From positions 3,758,338 to 3,822,337 of the forward strand of contig NZ_HG322949.1 of assembly GCF_000723165.1 (NCBI RefSeq): DNA of 64,000 nt, written 5' to 3'. Shown here one piece after another: positions 1 through 9,793 of the stretch (its first letter is position 1; every line of letters starts with the position of its first letter). The DNA is from Janthinobacterium agaricidamnosum NBRC 102515 = DSM 9628 (GTDB taxonomy: Bacteria; Pseudomonadota; Gammaproteobacteria; Burkholderiales; Burkholderiaceae_D). The position numbers and the translations under genes are program-made. A model generated the notes under the pieces. That model saw only the letters and a list, made by a program, of their open reading frames with translations. It had not been told where the DNA came from and did not search any database.

Positions 1-928
1 CGAGCGAAAAGCCGGTCGCCGGGCGGGCCCGGCCGAACGCTTCGCCGACGTGATCGTAACGGCCGCCGCGCGCCACCGCGTTCGGCAAGCCCGGCACGTA
101 CAAGGCGAACATCGCGCCGCTTTCATATTGATAGCCGCGCAAGTCGGCCAGATCGATCGCCACCTCGGCGCGGCCCAACGCCGAGCCGGCCAGCGCGGCG
201 AGTTCGGCCAGCGCGCGGGTCACGCCCGGCAGCGCCGGCAAGACTTCGCGGGCGCGCGCCAGCACGTCGATGTCGCCATACAGTCCCGGCAACGCCAGCA
301 AGGCGCCGCGCGTGGCGGCGCCGTACCCGGCGCTGATGTCGCGCAGGCCCGGCGCATCCTTGGCGCGCAGCAGCGCGTACAGCGCCGCTTCGTCCTTCAG
401 CGCGGCCGCGTCTTCGACGATGATGGCGCGCAGCAGTCCGGCATGCGACAAGTCCAGCCGCACTTCGGTGAAACCGGCCAGGGCCAGCGAGGCCAGCGCC
501 AGTTCCTGGATTTCAGCGTCGGCTTCCAGGCCGCCGTGACCATACATTTCGGCGCCGATCTGCAGCGGTTCGCGGGTCGCGTGCAAACCCGACGGACGGG
601 TGTGCAGCACGCTGCCGGCGTAGCACAAGCGGGTCACCGACGCGCGGTTCAGCAAGTGCGCATCGATGCGCGCCACCTGGGTGGTCATGTCGGCGCGCAG
701 GCCGAGCATGCGGCCCGACAGCTGGTCGACCAGCTTGAAGGTGCGCAGGTCGGTATCCTTGCCGGCGCCGGTCATCAGCGACTCCAGGTATTCGAGCAGC
801 GGCGGCATCACCAGTTCATATCCGTACAGACGGAAATTATCCAGCATCAAACGACGCAGCTCTTCGATCTTGCGCGCTTCCGACGGCAAAACATCGGCAA
901 TATTTTCGGGCAAAAGCCAATTCGGCAT
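1..928 (-). CDS. hisZ: ATP phosphoribosyltransferase regulatory subunit HisZ (partial)
   Basis: HisZ is a catalytically dead histidyl-tRNA-synthetase paralogue that activates short-form HisG in the first step of histidine biosynthesis. The frame opens with [18 protein letters not shown] and runs on as a HisS-like fold (motif-2-like [18 protein letters not shown], then [20 protein letters not shown]). It lacks the anticodon-binding domain. About 309 codons are present and the 3' end runs off the window at base 1, so the C-terminus is missing. No strong Shine-Dalgarno precedes the ATG. It lies downstream of hflC on the same strand, the usual betaproteobacterial order. Confidence 0.9.
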   Translation of the reverse strand, partial: MPNWLLPENIADVLPSEARKIEELRRLMLDNFRLYGYELVMPPLLEYLESLMTGAGKDTDLRTFKLVDQLSGRMLGLRADMTTQVARIDAHLLNRASVTRLCYAGSVLHTRPSGLHATREPLQIGAEMYGHGGLEADAEIQELALASLALAGFTEVRLDLSHAGLLRAIIVEDAAALKDEAALYALLRAKDAPGLRDISAGYGAATRGALLALPGLYGDIDVLARAREVLPALPGVTRALAELAALAGSALGRAEVAIDLADLRGYQYESGAMFALYVPGLPNAVARGGRYDHVGEAFGRARPATGFSL

Positions 929-1070
929 GAGGGAGCGAGTTACGGAAGAAAGTTGAAAAATGCACCATGCGAGGCAGCGGCGGGCGCGCCAGGCAAGAGG
1001 CCGAACCTGATATTTTACGCGAAAATATGGCGTTACAGGGAGGAATTGCCAAAATGATGTGCCAAAAACA

Positions 1071-1133
1071 TCGGGGCCGGCCTTTGCGCGACGCCATTTT
1101 TGGAAAATAGCGACACTCAAAAACCGGCCCCGA
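1071..1133. repeat. 10-bp inverted repeat between hflC and hisZ
   Basis: TCGGGGCCGG at 1071-1080 is matched by its exact reverse complement at 1124-1133, with a 43-nt loop, in the hflC-hisZ gap. On the minus strand the hflC-proximal arm is followed by TTTTT, so a weak terminator or attenuator is possible, but the loop is long. Confidence 0.4.
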
Positions 1134-1160
1134 CGGGCTTGCGGCGTAGCCGCTACAGAC

Positions 1161-2057
1161 TTACTTCCTGGCCGGAGCCGCCGGGCCGGCGGAGCCGGAA
1201 CCCTTGAAGTATTTGAAGAAGTCCGAATTGGCGTCGACCACCATCACGTCGCCATGATTTTTAAAGGTGGCGCGATACGCTTCCAGGCTGCGGTAGAACT
1301 TGTAGAACTCCGGGTTCCTGCCAAACGCCTGGGCGTAAATCTGCGACGCCTTGGCATCGCCCTCGCCGCGGATCTTTTCAGCGTCGCGGTAGGCTTCGGC
1401 CAAAATCACGGTGCGCTGCTTGTCGGCGTCGGCGCGGATTTTTTCCGAATCGGCCGAACCGGTCGAACGCAATTCATTCGCCACCCGTACCCGCTCCGAC
1501 TTCATGCGGTCGTACACCGAGTTATTGATCTGCTCGACATAATCGACACGCTTCAGGCGCACGTCGATGATCTCGACGCCAATCAGCTTGGCTTCCGCCA
1601 CCACCTTGGCGCGGATCGATTCCATCACCTTGCCGCGCTGGCCCGAAATCACTTCGCGCACGGTGCGCTTGGTGATTTCATCGTTCAGCGCCGCCTTGAC
1701 GATTTGCGACATGCGGTCGCGCGCGCGGCCCTCATCGCCGCCGAAACTGACGAAATACAGTTTCGGTTCGATGATGCGCCATTTGACGAAGGCATCGACC
1801 AAAATGTTTTTCTTTTCGGCGGTGATAAAACGTTCCGGTTCAGGCGTATCGATGGTCAGGATGCGCTTGTCCAGGTACAGCACGTTCTGGAACGGCGGCG
1901 GCAGCTTGAAGTGCAAGCCCGGCTCGCTGATCACCTGCTTGACCTCACCCAGGGCGAACACGATGGCGTACTTGCGCTGGTCGACCACGAACACGGTGGA
2001 CGACAACAGCAGGATCACGATAAAGCCCGCGATCAGGGCTGCTACGATACGATTCAT
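1161..2057 (-). CDS. hflC: HflC, subunit of the HflKC membrane complex
   Basis: HflC and HflK form a large periplasmic cage around the FtsH protease and modulate turnover of membrane proteins. The 298-residue product has one N-terminal membrane segment (about residues 4-24, [20 protein letters not shown]), then a stomatin/prohibitin (SPFH) domain with [15 protein letters not shown] and a long charged helix. The length is normal for the family. Its ATG overlaps the hflK stop codon (TAATG at 2055-2059), so translation is probably coupled. It is last in hfq-hflX-hflK-hflC. Confidence 0.96.
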   Translation of the reverse strand: MNRIVAALIAGFIVILLLSSTVFVVDQRKYAIVFALGEVKQVISEPGLHFKLPPPFQNVLYLDKRILTIDTPEPERFITAEKKNILVDAFVKWRIIEPKLYFVSFGGDEGRARDRMSQIVKAALNDEITKRTVREVISGQRGKVMESIRAKVVAEAKLIGVEIIDVRLKRVDYVEQINNSVYDRMKSERVRVANELRSTGSADSEKIRADADKQRTVILAEAYRDAEKIRGEGDAKASQIYAQAFGRNPEFYKFYRSLEAYRATFKNHGDVMVVDANSDFFKYFKGSGSAGPAAPARK

Positions 2058-3355
2058 TAACGACTCTCCCGTTCACGTGAGGAATCCCGGGAACGACTGC
2101 GCGACCCTTCGATGACGACTTCCTGCGGCAGCACGGCATTGACCGGCGGCTGCGGCGCGGCGGCGGCACTGGCGGCCGCGCGCGCCGCGGCTGCCGTGGC
2201 GTCGCCGGCGGCGGCCTGGGAGATCAGCTTGTCGAGCGGCAGATACAGCAGGTTGCTGCCGTTCTTGGCGTCGACCATGACCTTGCTGGCGCTGGAGAAC
2301 ACTTGCTGCATGGTTTCCAGGTACATCCGGTCGCGCGTGACGGCCGGCGCCTTCTGGTACTCGACCAGCACTTGCTGGAAGCGCGAAGCATTACCCTCGG
2401 CGTTTTCAGTGACCAGCGAACGGTATGCCTCGGCTTCCTGGATCAGGCGGAATGCCGCGCCGCGCGCTTTCGGGATCACGTCGTTGGCGTAGGCCTGGCC
2501 TTCGTTCTTTTGACGCTCGCGGTCCTGGCCCGCCTTGACGGCGTCGTCGAACGCGCTTTGCACCTGCTCCGGCGGCTGCACCGCCTGCATCGTGACGTTG
2601 GTGATTTGCGCGCCGACCGCGTAACGGTCCAGCACATGCTGCATCAGCTGCTGCGTGTCGAAGGCGACCTTTTCGCGGCCTTCATACAGCACGAAGTCCA
2701 TCTTGCTGCGGCCGACGATTTCGCGGATCGCCGTTTCGGCGACCTGGCGCAGCGACTCTTCCGCGTCGCGGTTGTTGAACAGCCAGGCCACCGGGTCCTT
2801 CAGCGTGTATTGCACCGCGAACTGGATGTCGATGATGTTTTCATCGTCGGTCAGCATCAGCGATTCGCCGGCCTGCTTGTTCTTCAGCGTCGAACGGTAG
2901 CCGACTTCCACCGTGCGCACTTGCGACACGTTGACGATTTCATTCGACTGTATCGGATACGGCAGGCGCCAGTTGAAGCCGGACGGCGTGGTATGGCTGT
3001 ATTTGCCGAACGTCAGCACCACGCCGGACTGGCCTTCCTGGACGATGAAGGCGCCGCTGGCAAGCCAGATCAGCACGGCGATGCCGCCGACCACGCCGGC
3101 GGTGATGCCGGCGCCCTTCATGTCCGGACGCTGGCCGCCGCCCCCCGCGCCACCGCCATTGTCGGGCCGGTTCTTCTGGCCGAAAAAGGCGTTCAGGCGC
3201 TGGTTGAAATCGCGCCACAGTTGGTCGAGGTCGGGAGGACCTTCGCCTGGCTTTTTGCCTTCTTGGGCTTTCTTGCCGTCATCCTTGCGATTGCCCCAGC
3301 GGGGATCGTTGAGGGATAACTTCAAGCCTAGTTTTTTGTTGAGGTTGACAAGCAT
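2057..3355 (-). CDS. hflK: HflK, subunit of the HflKC membrane complex
   Basis: Partner of HflC in the FtsH-associated complex. The 432-residue product has a hydrophilic, Gly/Asp/Lys-rich cytoplasmic N-terminus (about residues 1-90), a single membrane helix (about 93-113), then an SPFH domain (QEGQSGVVLTFGKYSHT) and an Ala-rich coiled-coil end. The C-terminus is low complexity: an Ala run, then SRSRDSSRERESR. It starts one base after the hflX stop (TAG-T-ATG) and overlaps hflC, so the three hfl genes look like one transcript. Confidence 0.96.
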   Translation of the reverse strand: MLVNLNKKLGLKLSLNDPRWGNRKDDGKKAQEGKKPGEGPPDLDQLWRDFNQRLNAFFGQKNRPDNGGGAGGGGQRPDMKGAGITAGVVGGIAVLIWLASGAFIVQEGQSGVVLTFGKYSHTTPSGFNWRLPYPIQSNEIVNVSQVRTVEVGYRSTLKNKQAGESLMLTDDENIIDIQFAVQYTLKDPVAWLFNNRDAEESLRQVAETAIREIVGRSKMDFVLYEGREKVAFDTQQLMQHVLDRYAVGAQITNVTMQAVQPPEQVQSAFDDAVKAGQDRERQKNEGQAYANDVIPKARGAAFRLIQEAEAYRSLVTENAEGNASRFQQVLVEYQKAPAVTRDRMYLETMQQVFSSASKVMVDAKNGSNLLYLPLDKLISQAAAGDATAAAARAAASAAAAPQPPVNAVLPQEVVIEGSRSRSRDSSRERESR

Positions 3356-3356
3356 A

Positions 3357-4574
3357 CTATCGTGTTCCGACTTGGGAGTGGGTTGGAATACTATCAGCCT
3401 GGTCAGCTTCTACTGCCTGATCCTGGCCGGCGTCATCCTGCAGATCATCCGCCTGATCGTCCTGCATTGCGGCGTCGCCGTGATGATAGAGATGGGCCGC
3501 CGCCGGCGCGTCCCTGGCCGCTTCGACGATGGCCTCACGCAACAGGTCGAGACCGCTGCCGGTCCGGGCACTGATGAAAACGCGGTGCAGCTTGTCGTTT
3601 TCATCGCGTTCGACCGACGGCTCCAGGTCAGCCGCGTCGATCTTGTTCCACACCAGAATCTGCGGAATGTGATCGGCGCCGATCTCTTTCAAGACCAGGT
3701 TGACCTGTTCGATCTGCTCCATGCGCACCGGCGACGCGGCGTCGACGACGTGCAGCAGCAAATCCGCGTGAATGGTCTCTTCCAGCGTGGCGCGGAAAGC
3801 CGCCACCAGCTGGTGCGGCAATTCGCGCACGAAACCGACCGTGTCCGAGATCACCACGTTGCCCACTTCCTGGCCGAGATAGACCCGCCGCGAAGTGGTA
3901 TCCAGGGTGGCGAACAATTGGTCGGCCACGTACACGCCGGCCTTGGTCACGGCGTTGAACAGGGTCGACTTGCCGGCATTGGTATAACCGACCAGCGACA
4001 CTGAAAACGTATGGCTGCGGCCGCGCGAGCGGCGCTGGGTTTCGCGTTGCTTGTGCAGCTTTTCCAGCCGCGCGCGCAAGGCCTTGACACGGTCGCCGAT
4101 CAGCCGGCGGTCGGTTTCCAGCTGGGTTTCGCCGGGACCGCGCAAGCCGATACCGCCTTTTTGCCGTTCCAGATGGGTCCAGCCGCGTATCAGGCGGGTG
4201 GCCAGATGCTGCAACTGGGCCAGCTCGACCTGCAATTTTCCTTCGTGGCTCTTGGCGCGCTGCGCAAAGATATCGAGGATCAGGCTGGTACGGTCGAGCA
4301 CCCGGGTATTCAGGCGTTTTTCCAGGTTGCGCTGCTGGGCAGGCGACAAGGCGTGGTTGAAGATGACGATTTCCAGCCCGTCGTTGAGGACGGCGTCGCC
4401 GATTTCATCGGCCTTGCCGCTACCGACGAAATATGCGGAATCGGGACTGGAGCGCTTTGCCGTGATGGTCATGATCGGCTCCGCTCCCGCGGAACGCGAT
4501 AGCAACGTCAATTCCTCGACGCTGGCGGCAAAGTCGCCCTGGCCGAAATCGACGCCGACTAGGGCCGCGCGCAT
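3357..4574 (-). CDS. hflX: Ribosome-associated GTPase HflX
   Basis: HflX is a GTPase that splits stalled 70S ribosomes, notably after heat stress. The 405-residue frame has the N-terminal HflX domain with the glycine-rich GLRGPGETQLETDRRLI motif, a coiled coil, then a G domain with P-loop GYTNAGKST at residues 196-204, DTVGF (G3) and NKID (G4). The last ~40 residues form a low-complexity Asp/Gln/Ala tail (QDDQADDLQDDAGQDQ) that standard HflX does not need. It lies 57 bases downstream of hfq and 1 base before hflK, as in the classical hfq-hflX-hflKC operon. Confidence 0.96.
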   Translation of the reverse strand: MRAALVGVDFGQGDFAASVEELTLLSRSAGAEPIMTITAKRSSPDSAYFVGSGKADEIGDAVLNDGLEIVIFNHALSPAQQRNLEKRLNTRVLDRTSLILDIFAQRAKSHEGKLQVELAQLQHLATRLIRGWTHLERQKGGIGLRGPGETQLETDRRLIGDRVKALRARLEKLHKQRETQRRSRGRSHTFSVSLVGYTNAGKSTLFNAVTKAGVYVADQLFATLDTTSRRVYLGQEVGNVVISDTVGFVRELPHQLVAAFRATLEETIHADLLLHVVDAASPVRMEQIEQVNLVLKEIGADHIPQILVWNKIDAADLEPSVERDENDKLHRVFISARTGSGLDLLREAIVEAARDAPAAAHLYHHGDAAMQDDQADDLQDDAGQDQAVEADQADSIPTHSQVGTR

Positions 4575-4631
4575 GGCAGCCCGGCGATGGTTGAGTGGAA
4601 GGCCCGGCCTGGGACCGTCATGCTCAACGGT

Positions 4632-4868
4632 TTACTCCGCTTCGGATTCAATATTGAGATTGACGGCGCGAGCCGGCACCACTGTCGAGATGGCATGCTT
4701 ATAAACCATCTGGGTTACCGTATTGCGCAGCAACACGACATATTGATCGAAAGATTCGATATGGCCCTGCAATTTAATGCCATTAACCAGGTAAATCGAC
4801 ACTGGAACATGCTCTTTGCGTAATGCATTGAGGAATGGGTCTTGTAACAGTTGCCCTTTGTTGCTCAT
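4632..4868 (-). CDS. hfq: RNA chaperone Hfq
   Basis: Hfq is the hexameric Sm-like chaperone that anneals small RNAs to mRNAs. The 78-residue product is full length for a beta-proteobacterium. It has N-terminal [19 protein letters not shown], the Sm1 strand region around [17 protein letters not shown], and the Sm2 signature YKHAIST. The short C-terminal tail (NLNIESEAE) is usual for this class. A GGAG lies just upstream (GGAGCTGTT-ATG). It heads the hfq-hflX-hflK-hflC run. Confidence 0.98.
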   Translation of the reverse strand: MSNKGQLLQDPFLNALRKEHVPVSIYLVNGIKLQGHIESFDQYVVLLRNTVTQMVYKHAISTVVPARAVNLNIESEAE

Positions 4869-4931
4869 AACAGCTCCATAATGTTGTTGTATTTAAGAAT
4901 TGGAGGCGACTCGCTTGATTTCAAGTGCTGG

Positions 4932-4961
4932 GGCATCATTCTCTGCAAAGAGAATGATGCC
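4932..4961. other. Perfect 13-bp stem-loop between der and hfq
   Basis: GGCATCATTCTCT (4932-4944), loop GCAA, then its exact reverse complement (4949-4961), inside the 215-base gap between der and hfq. Neither strand has a U-tract right after the stem, so this is not a canonical intrinsic terminator. It could be a 3'-end processing or stabilising hairpin of the der transcript, or part of the hfq leader. Confidence 0.75.
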
Positions 4962-5083
4962 TCGGAGCTACTGTAACCTGTTTTTGCGCTGCCTGTCGCA
5001 CGAACCTTATTTTTTTTATACGACCTGAGCCGTATTAACGCGGTATTGCCGCAAACGTTACGCCAGAAGGCATCTGCCGGGTT

Positions 5084-6427
5084 TTATTTCGGCGTTCGGG
5101 CAAATGGATTTTTACCGGTACGCAATTCAATGCGCAACGGCGTGCCGACCAGTGAGAATGTATCCCGGAAATGTTTTTCCAGATAACGCTTGTACGGGTC
5201 GCCGACGGCGTCCAGCGCATTACCGTGAATCACGATCACCGGCGGGTTCATGCCGCCCTGGTGCGCATAGCGCAGTTTCGGACGGATCGATCCCTTGCGG
5301 CGCGGTTCCTGCTTCTCCACCGCCTCGATCAGCGCGCGGGTCAGCTTCGGCGTCGACAGGTCGCACATGGCGGCCGCGTAGGCCGCGTTGAGCGACTTCA
5401 TCAGCGGAGCGATGCCGCTGCCCTTCAGCGCCGAAATGAAGTGGGTCTGGGCAAACGACAGGAAGTCCAGCTTGCGGTCGATATCGATCTTGATTTCGTC
5501 GCGCTGGTGCGATTGCAAGCCATCCCATTTATTCACGCCGACCACCAGCGCACGGCCGGTTTCCAGCACGAAGCCGGCGATATGCGCATCCTGCTCCGAG
5601 ATATCCTGCTGCGCGTCGAGCAGCAGCACCACCACGTTGGCTTCGGAAATCGATTGCAGGGTTTTCACCACCGAGAATTTCTCGATCGCTTCGAATACCT
5701 TGCCGCGGCGGCGGATGCCGGCGGTATCGATCAGCGTGTATTTCTGGCCGTCGCGCTCGAACGGAATCTCGATCGAGTCGCGGGTCGTGCCCGGCATGTC
5801 GAAGGCGATCACGCGCTCTTCGCCCAGCAGCGTATTGACCAGCGTCGACTTGCCGACGTTCGGCCGGCCGACGATGGCGATCTTGATGCCGCGGTCGGCT
5901 TTTTCCAGCTCTTCCGGTTCTTCCGGACGCTGCGCAAAGGCCAGGTCCAGCGCCACTTCGACCAGGTCGGTCACGCCGTCGCCGTGGGCCGACGAAATCG
6001 CGTACGGATCGCCCATGCCCAGTTCGTAGAACTCGGACACCACCGCCGTATAGCGCATGCCCTCGCTCTTGTTAACCACCAGCAATACCGGACGACCGCT
6101 CTTGCGCAGGAAGTCGACGATGGTCTTGTCGTGCGGCGTCAAACCCTGGCGGCCGTCGACGATGAAGACCACCACGTCGGCCTCGGCCACGGCTTGCTTG
6201 GTTTGCAAGGCCATCTGGTGCATGATGCCTTCCTTGGCGACGGGCTCGAAACCGCCCGTATCGATGACCAGGAAGGGACGTTCGCCGACACGGCCCTCGC
6301 CATAGTGACGATCGCGCGTCAACCCAGGCAAGTCCGCCACCAGCGCATCGCGCGAGCGGGTCAGACGATTGAATAAAGTCGATTTCCCAACGTTGGGTCG
6401 ACCTACTAGTGCAATTACCGGCTTCAT
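5084..6427 (-). CDS. der: Ribosome biogenesis GTPase Der (EngA)
   Basis: Der is an essential GTPase with two tandem G domains that takes part in 50S subunit maturation. The 447-residue product shows GRPNVGKST twice, at about residues 8-16 and 186-194, with matching DTGGF/DTAGI switch motifs and NKSE/NKWD specificity motifs. A C-terminal KH-like domain follows ([15 protein letters not shown]). Length and layout are standard. The start lies 4 bases after the bamB stop, so bamB and der are probably co-transcribed. Confidence 0.98.
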   Translation of the reverse strand: MKPVIALVGRPNVGKSTLFNRLTRSRDALVADLPGLTRDRHYGEGRVGERPFLVIDTGGFEPVAKEGIMHQMALQTKQAVAEADVVVFIVDGRQGLTPHDKTIVDFLRKSGRPVLLVVNKSEGMRYTAVVSEFYELGMGDPYAISSAHGDGVTDLVEVALDLAFAQRPEEPEELEKADRGIKIAIVGRPNVGKSTLVNTLLGEERVIAFDMPGTTRDSIEIPFERDGQKYTLIDTAGIRRRGKVFEAIEKFSVVKTLQSISEANVVVLLLDAQQDISEQDAHIAGFVLETGRALVVGVNKWDGLQSHQRDEIKIDIDRKLDFLSFAQTHFISALKGSGIAPLMKSLNAAYAAAMCDLSTPKLTRALIEAVEKQEPRRKGSIRPKLRYAHQGGMNPPVIVIHGNALDAVGDPYKRYLEKHFRDTFSLVGTPLRIELRTGKNPFARTPK

Positions 6428-6431
6428 TGTA

Positions 6432-7577
6432 TTACTCGACCGCGAAAGCGGTCACTGTCCCTGATTGGGTTTGAAAAATCAAATTCGTGCCGGCGATGAC
6501 CGGGTCCGATACGATCGAACTGCCGTCGGTGCTGACACGACCTATTATTGCGCCATCTTCCCGTGACAGGAAGTGGATGTAACCCTGATAGTCGCCGACG
6601 GCGACGGTGCGCCCGAACGATGCCGGGGTCGACAGGCGGCGGAAAGCCAGCGTGTCGGTTTTCCATGCATTCTGGCCGCCTTCGCGGCTGAAGGCCGAGA
6701 CCGCGCCTTTTTCATCGGCGGTGAAGACGAAGCGCTGGTCGACCGCCACGCCGACATCCGACGACTGGTCCTTGTTCCAGCGGCTGACGCCGGTAGCAGC
6801 GTCGAAGCAGGCCACCTTGCCCTGGTACGTCACGGTGCAGATATCCTTATCGAACAGTACCGGCGTGCCCGAAATATCGGTCACGCGTTCCAGCTCGGTC
6901 GCGCCGCGCGGCTCGCCGACCACCGATTCCCAGCGCTGCACGCCGGTCGCCAGCGCCAAGGCCAGCAATTTGCCGCCCGGCTGGGCGATGTACACGTTGG
7001 CGCCGCCGATCACCATGCCCGGCGCATTGCGCAGCGTCAGGGCCGGCGTGGTGCGCTGCACGGTCCATTTCTTTTCGCCGGTCCTGGCATCCAGGCCGAC
7101 GATGCGGTTATCCACGCTGCGCACCACCACCACGCCCTGGCCGACCACCGGGGCCGACAGGATTTCGCTGGAAGCCTGCTGGGTCCACAATGGCTTGCCC
7201 TGGCCGTCGAAAGCCAGCACCACGCCCTTGATGCCGCCCACCGCCACCACCGCGCCATCGCTGCCGACGCCGCCGGTCAGCTCATTGCCGGCCTTGACGC
7301 GCCACTGCTCGCGTCCGCTTTGCACGTCGAGCCGCGCCAGCGCGCCGTCGTTGCTGGCGACAAACAGGCTGCCATCGGCCAGCGCCGGCGTGAAGCTGTA
7401 CACGCCAGCCTTGCCGATCGAGTATTTCCAGCTGGTCTTGACAGGCAATTGCGACTTGATGTCGACCAGCTTGGCCGGCTGGTTCTTGGTTTCCTTGGAG
7501 GCGAACGGATTTAATGACGAACATCCGGCCAGCACGGCCAGCAAGCTTGCAGCTATCAGTTTCTCGGTGATGCGCAT
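6432..7577 (-). CDS. bamB: Outer membrane assembly lipoprotein BamB
   Basis: BamB is the beta-propeller lipoprotein of the BAM complex that inserts beta-barrel proteins in the outer membrane. The 381-residue product starts with a lipoprotein signal (lipobox LAGC, Cys19) and then carries PQQ-like beta-propeller blades, seen as repeating motifs such as [30 protein letters not shown] and [12 protein letters not shown]. Length matches BamB. It sits between yfgM and der, the typical order. Confidence 0.95.
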   Translation of the reverse strand: MRITEKLIAASLLAVLAGCSSLNPFASKETKNQPAKLVDIKSQLPVKTSWKYSIGKAGVYSFTPALADGSLFVASNDGALARLDVQSGREQWRVKAGNELTGGVGSDGAVVAVGGIKGVVLAFDGQGKPLWTQQASSEILSAPVVGQGVVVVRSVDNRIVGLDARTGEKKWTVQRTTPALTLRNAPGMVIGGANVYIAQPGGKLLALALATGVQRWESVVGEPRGATELERVTDISGTPVLFDKDICTVTYQGKVACFDAATGVSRWNKDQSSDVGVAVDQRFVFTADEKGAVSAFSREGGQNAWKTDTLAFRRLSTPASFGRTVAVGDYQGYIHFLSREDGAIIGRVSTDGSSIVSDPVIAGTNLIFQTQSGTVTAFAVE

Positions 7578-7613
7578 GAGTTTAACCCTACCTATCTCTT
7601 GTTTTTCTATAGC

Positions 7614-7647
7614 CGCGGCGGCGGCGCCCTGGCGCTGCCGCCGCGGA
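7614..7647. other. GC-rich hairpin in the yfgM-bamB gap
   Basis: CCGCGGCGGC (7614-7623) pairs exactly with 7638-7647, and the enclosed loop can add an inner GCGCC/GGCGC pairing. It lies in the 78-base yfgM-bamB gap. No U-tract follows on the minus strand, so it is more likely an intercistronic processing or attenuation structure than a terminator. Confidence 0.6.
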
Positions 7648-7655
7648 CCGCGATA

Positions 7656-8309
7656 TTAAGCGGCTGCTTTTGCGTCAGGCAAGGTGCCGCCGATCGCTTC
7701 GAGCTTGACTTCGATCAGTTGACGGCCAGGGCTTTTCTTGTCGGTCGCGGCCAGCGCGGCCAGGTAGGCGGTGCGCGCTTCGGCGATCTTGTTTTGCGCC
7801 ACCAGGATGTCGCCCTTGCGGTCGGCCACGGCGCCGGCAAATTGCGCGGTGGTGTCGCCAGCCAGCACTTTCAGCGCTTCATCGTAGGCTTTTTCATCCA
7901 GCAGCACGCCCGCCAGGCGCAGCTTCGCCACCGCCTGGTATTCCTCGGAACCATGGTCGGCCACCCATTGCAGCTGGGCCTTGGCGGCTTTCAAGTCGTT
8001 GGCGTCGAACGCGCTCTTGGCCGCCACCAGCGCGCCCATCGGCGCGTAGGTGGTGCCGCCGAAACGCGACTGCATGTCGCCGGCGGCGCGCTGCACCTTG
8101 GCATTGTCCTTGGCCTTGACGGCGTTTTGCAACTCGTCATACAGCTGCGACGCCGACGCCGACTGGGTGCGCTGGTAATATTTCCAGCCAGTCCAGCCGC
8201 TATAACCTGCCAGCGCGACTATCAGCACCCAGGAAGTCAGGTTGCCGTACTGATTCCACCATGCTTTGAGGGAAGCTAATTGTTCTTGTTCTTCGTGATC
8301 GTATGCCAT
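7656..8309 (-). CDS. yfgM: YfgM-like TPR membrane protein
   Basis: YfgM is an inner-membrane protein with a periplasmic TPR domain that interacts with the SecYEG-PpiD translocon. The 217-residue product has a short cytoplasmic N-terminus, one membrane helix (about residues 24-42, LTSWVLIVALAGYSGWTGW), then TPR-like helices (LYDELQNAVKAKDNAKVQRA and later pairs). The hisS-yfgM-bamB-der order is strong support. The Ala/Lys-rich helices by themselves would only give a generic TPR call. Confidence 0.88.
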   Translation of the reverse strand: MAYDHEEQEQLASLKAWWNQYGNLTSWVLIVALAGYSGWTGWKYYQRTQSASASQLYDELQNAVKAKDNAKVQRAAGDMQSRFGGTTYAPMGALVAAKSAFDANDLKAAKAQLQWVADHGSEEYQAVAKLRLAGVLLDEKAYDEALKVLAGDTTAQFAGAVADRKGDILVAQNKIAEARTAYLAALAATDKKSPGRQLIEVKLEAIGGTLPDAKAAA

Positions 8310-8378
8310 GTCTATTCAGTTTTGGGTAGTTAATCAAAGGTGAAACCGGGAACAGCGACGGGGTAAAACACAATCTAA

Positions 8379-9737
8379 TCAGTGATGATAATGCACGTGG
8401 CCATCGCTGTGGTCATGGCCGCAATCGTTGCTGCCGACAATCTGGTCAACCAGGTAATCGACCACATCGTCGAACGGCACCGCGCTTTGCTGCTGCTCGG
8501 CGTCGGCTTCGCGCAGCGCCTTGACGTTGGCCACATGCTGCTCGACTTCGGCGTCGCCGAGGATCACGGCAAACGCCGCGCCGCTGGCGTCGGCTTTCTT
8601 CATCTGGTTCTTGAAGGCCGCGCCGCCGTTGCTCGCAGCGCAATGTAGCACAACGTCCAGGCCGGCATCGCGTATCCGCTCGGCCAGCACGAACGCTTGC
8701 AATTGCGCGCCCTCGCCCTGGTGCACCAGATACACGTCGCACAGCGCCGGCGCTTCCGGCGCGCCGGCGTCCTTCATCAGCAACACCAGGCGTTCGATGC
8801 CCATCGCAAAACCGACCGCCGGGGTCGGCTTGCCGCCGAACATTTCGACCATGCCGTCGTAGCGGCCGCCGGCGCATACCGTGCCTTGCGCGCCCAGGTT
8901 GTCGCTGACCCACTCGAACACGGTGCGGTTGTAATAATCCAGGCCGCGCACCAGGCGCGGATTGATGGTGAACGGAATATTGTTGTGGTTCAAGATCTTT
9001 TGCACGCCCTCGAAGTGGGCCAGCGATTCCGCGCCCAGGTAATCGAGCAGTTTCGGCGCGCCATCGACCATGTCTTGCATGGCGGGATTCTTGGTATCGA
9101 GAATGCGCAGCGGATTGCTGTGCAGGCGACGCTTTGCCTCTTCGTCGAGCAAGTCGGCGTGGCCTTCCAGGTAGGCGATCAAGTCGGCGCGGTGCAGCTG
9201 GCGCTCGGCCGCGTCGCCGATCGAGTTCAGTTCCAGGCGGATATTTTCCAGGCCCAGGTCATCCCACAGGCGGCGGCACATCATGATCATTTCGGCGTCG
9301 ATATCCGGGCCGGTGAAGCCGATCGCTTCCGCGCCGAACTGGTAAAACTGGCGGTAGCGGCCCTTTTGCGGACGCTCGTGGCGGAACATCTGGCCCTTGT
9401 ACCACAGCCGTTTCGGACCTTCGTAGACCAGGTTGTGCTCGACCACCGCGCGCACCACGCCGGCCGTGCCTTCCGGGCGCAGCGTCAGCAAGTCGCCGTT
9501 CATCGAGTCGGTGAACGAATACATTTCCTTTTCAACAATATCGGTGACGGCGCCGATGGCGCGCGCAAACAGCCTGGTTTCTTCGACGATCGGCGTGCGG
9601 ATATGCTGGAAGCCATAACTCTGGAAGACCGACTGGGCAGTGTTTTCAAACAATTCCCACAGCGGCGCATCGGCCGGCAGCAAATCATTCATGCCTTTGA
9701 CGGCGCTGATCTTTGCTGGTTTTTTATTTTCTGACAT
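8379..9737 (-). CDS. hisS: Histidyl-tRNA synthetase with His-rich C-terminal tail
   Basis: Class II aminoacyl-tRNA synthetase charging tRNA-His. The 452-residue product has the class II motifs ([14 protein letters not shown] at the start, [16 protein letters not shown] for motif 2, [12 protein letters not shown], and motif 3 [15 protein letters not shown]), then an anticodon-binding domain. It runs roughly 20 residues past a typical HisS end, finishing in [14 protein letters not shown]: seven His in the last 12 residues, preceded by a Cys. The tail is in frame and clean on the DNA. Such tails usually bind Zn or Ni, but here that is only inference. Confidence 0.97.
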   Translation of the reverse strand: MSENKKPAKISAVKGMNDLLPADAPLWELFENTAQSVFQSYGFQHIRTPIVEETRLFARAIGAVTDIVEKEMYSFTDSMNGDLLTLRPEGTAGVVRAVVEHNLVYEGPKRLWYKGQMFRHERPQKGRYRQFYQFGAEAIGFTGPDIDAEMIMMCRRLWDDLGLENIRLELNSIGDAAERQLHRADLIAYLEGHADLLDEEAKRRLHSNPLRILDTKNPAMQDMVDGAPKLLDYLGAESLAHFEGVQKILNHNNIPFTINPRLVRGLDYYNRTVFEWVSDNLGAQGTVCAGGRYDGMVEMFGGKPTPAVGFAMGIERLVLLMKDAGAPEAPALCDVYLVHQGEGAQLQAFVLAERIRDAGLDVVLHCAASNGGAAFKNQMKKADASGAAFAVILGDAEVEQHVANVKALREADAEQQQSAVPFDDVVDYLVDQIVGSNDCGHDHSDGHVHYHH

Positions 9738-9793
9738 GATGTTCTATCTTCTATTGTGTTCTTGAAGGCCGCAATTGCTTGCAGCCGGGCTAG

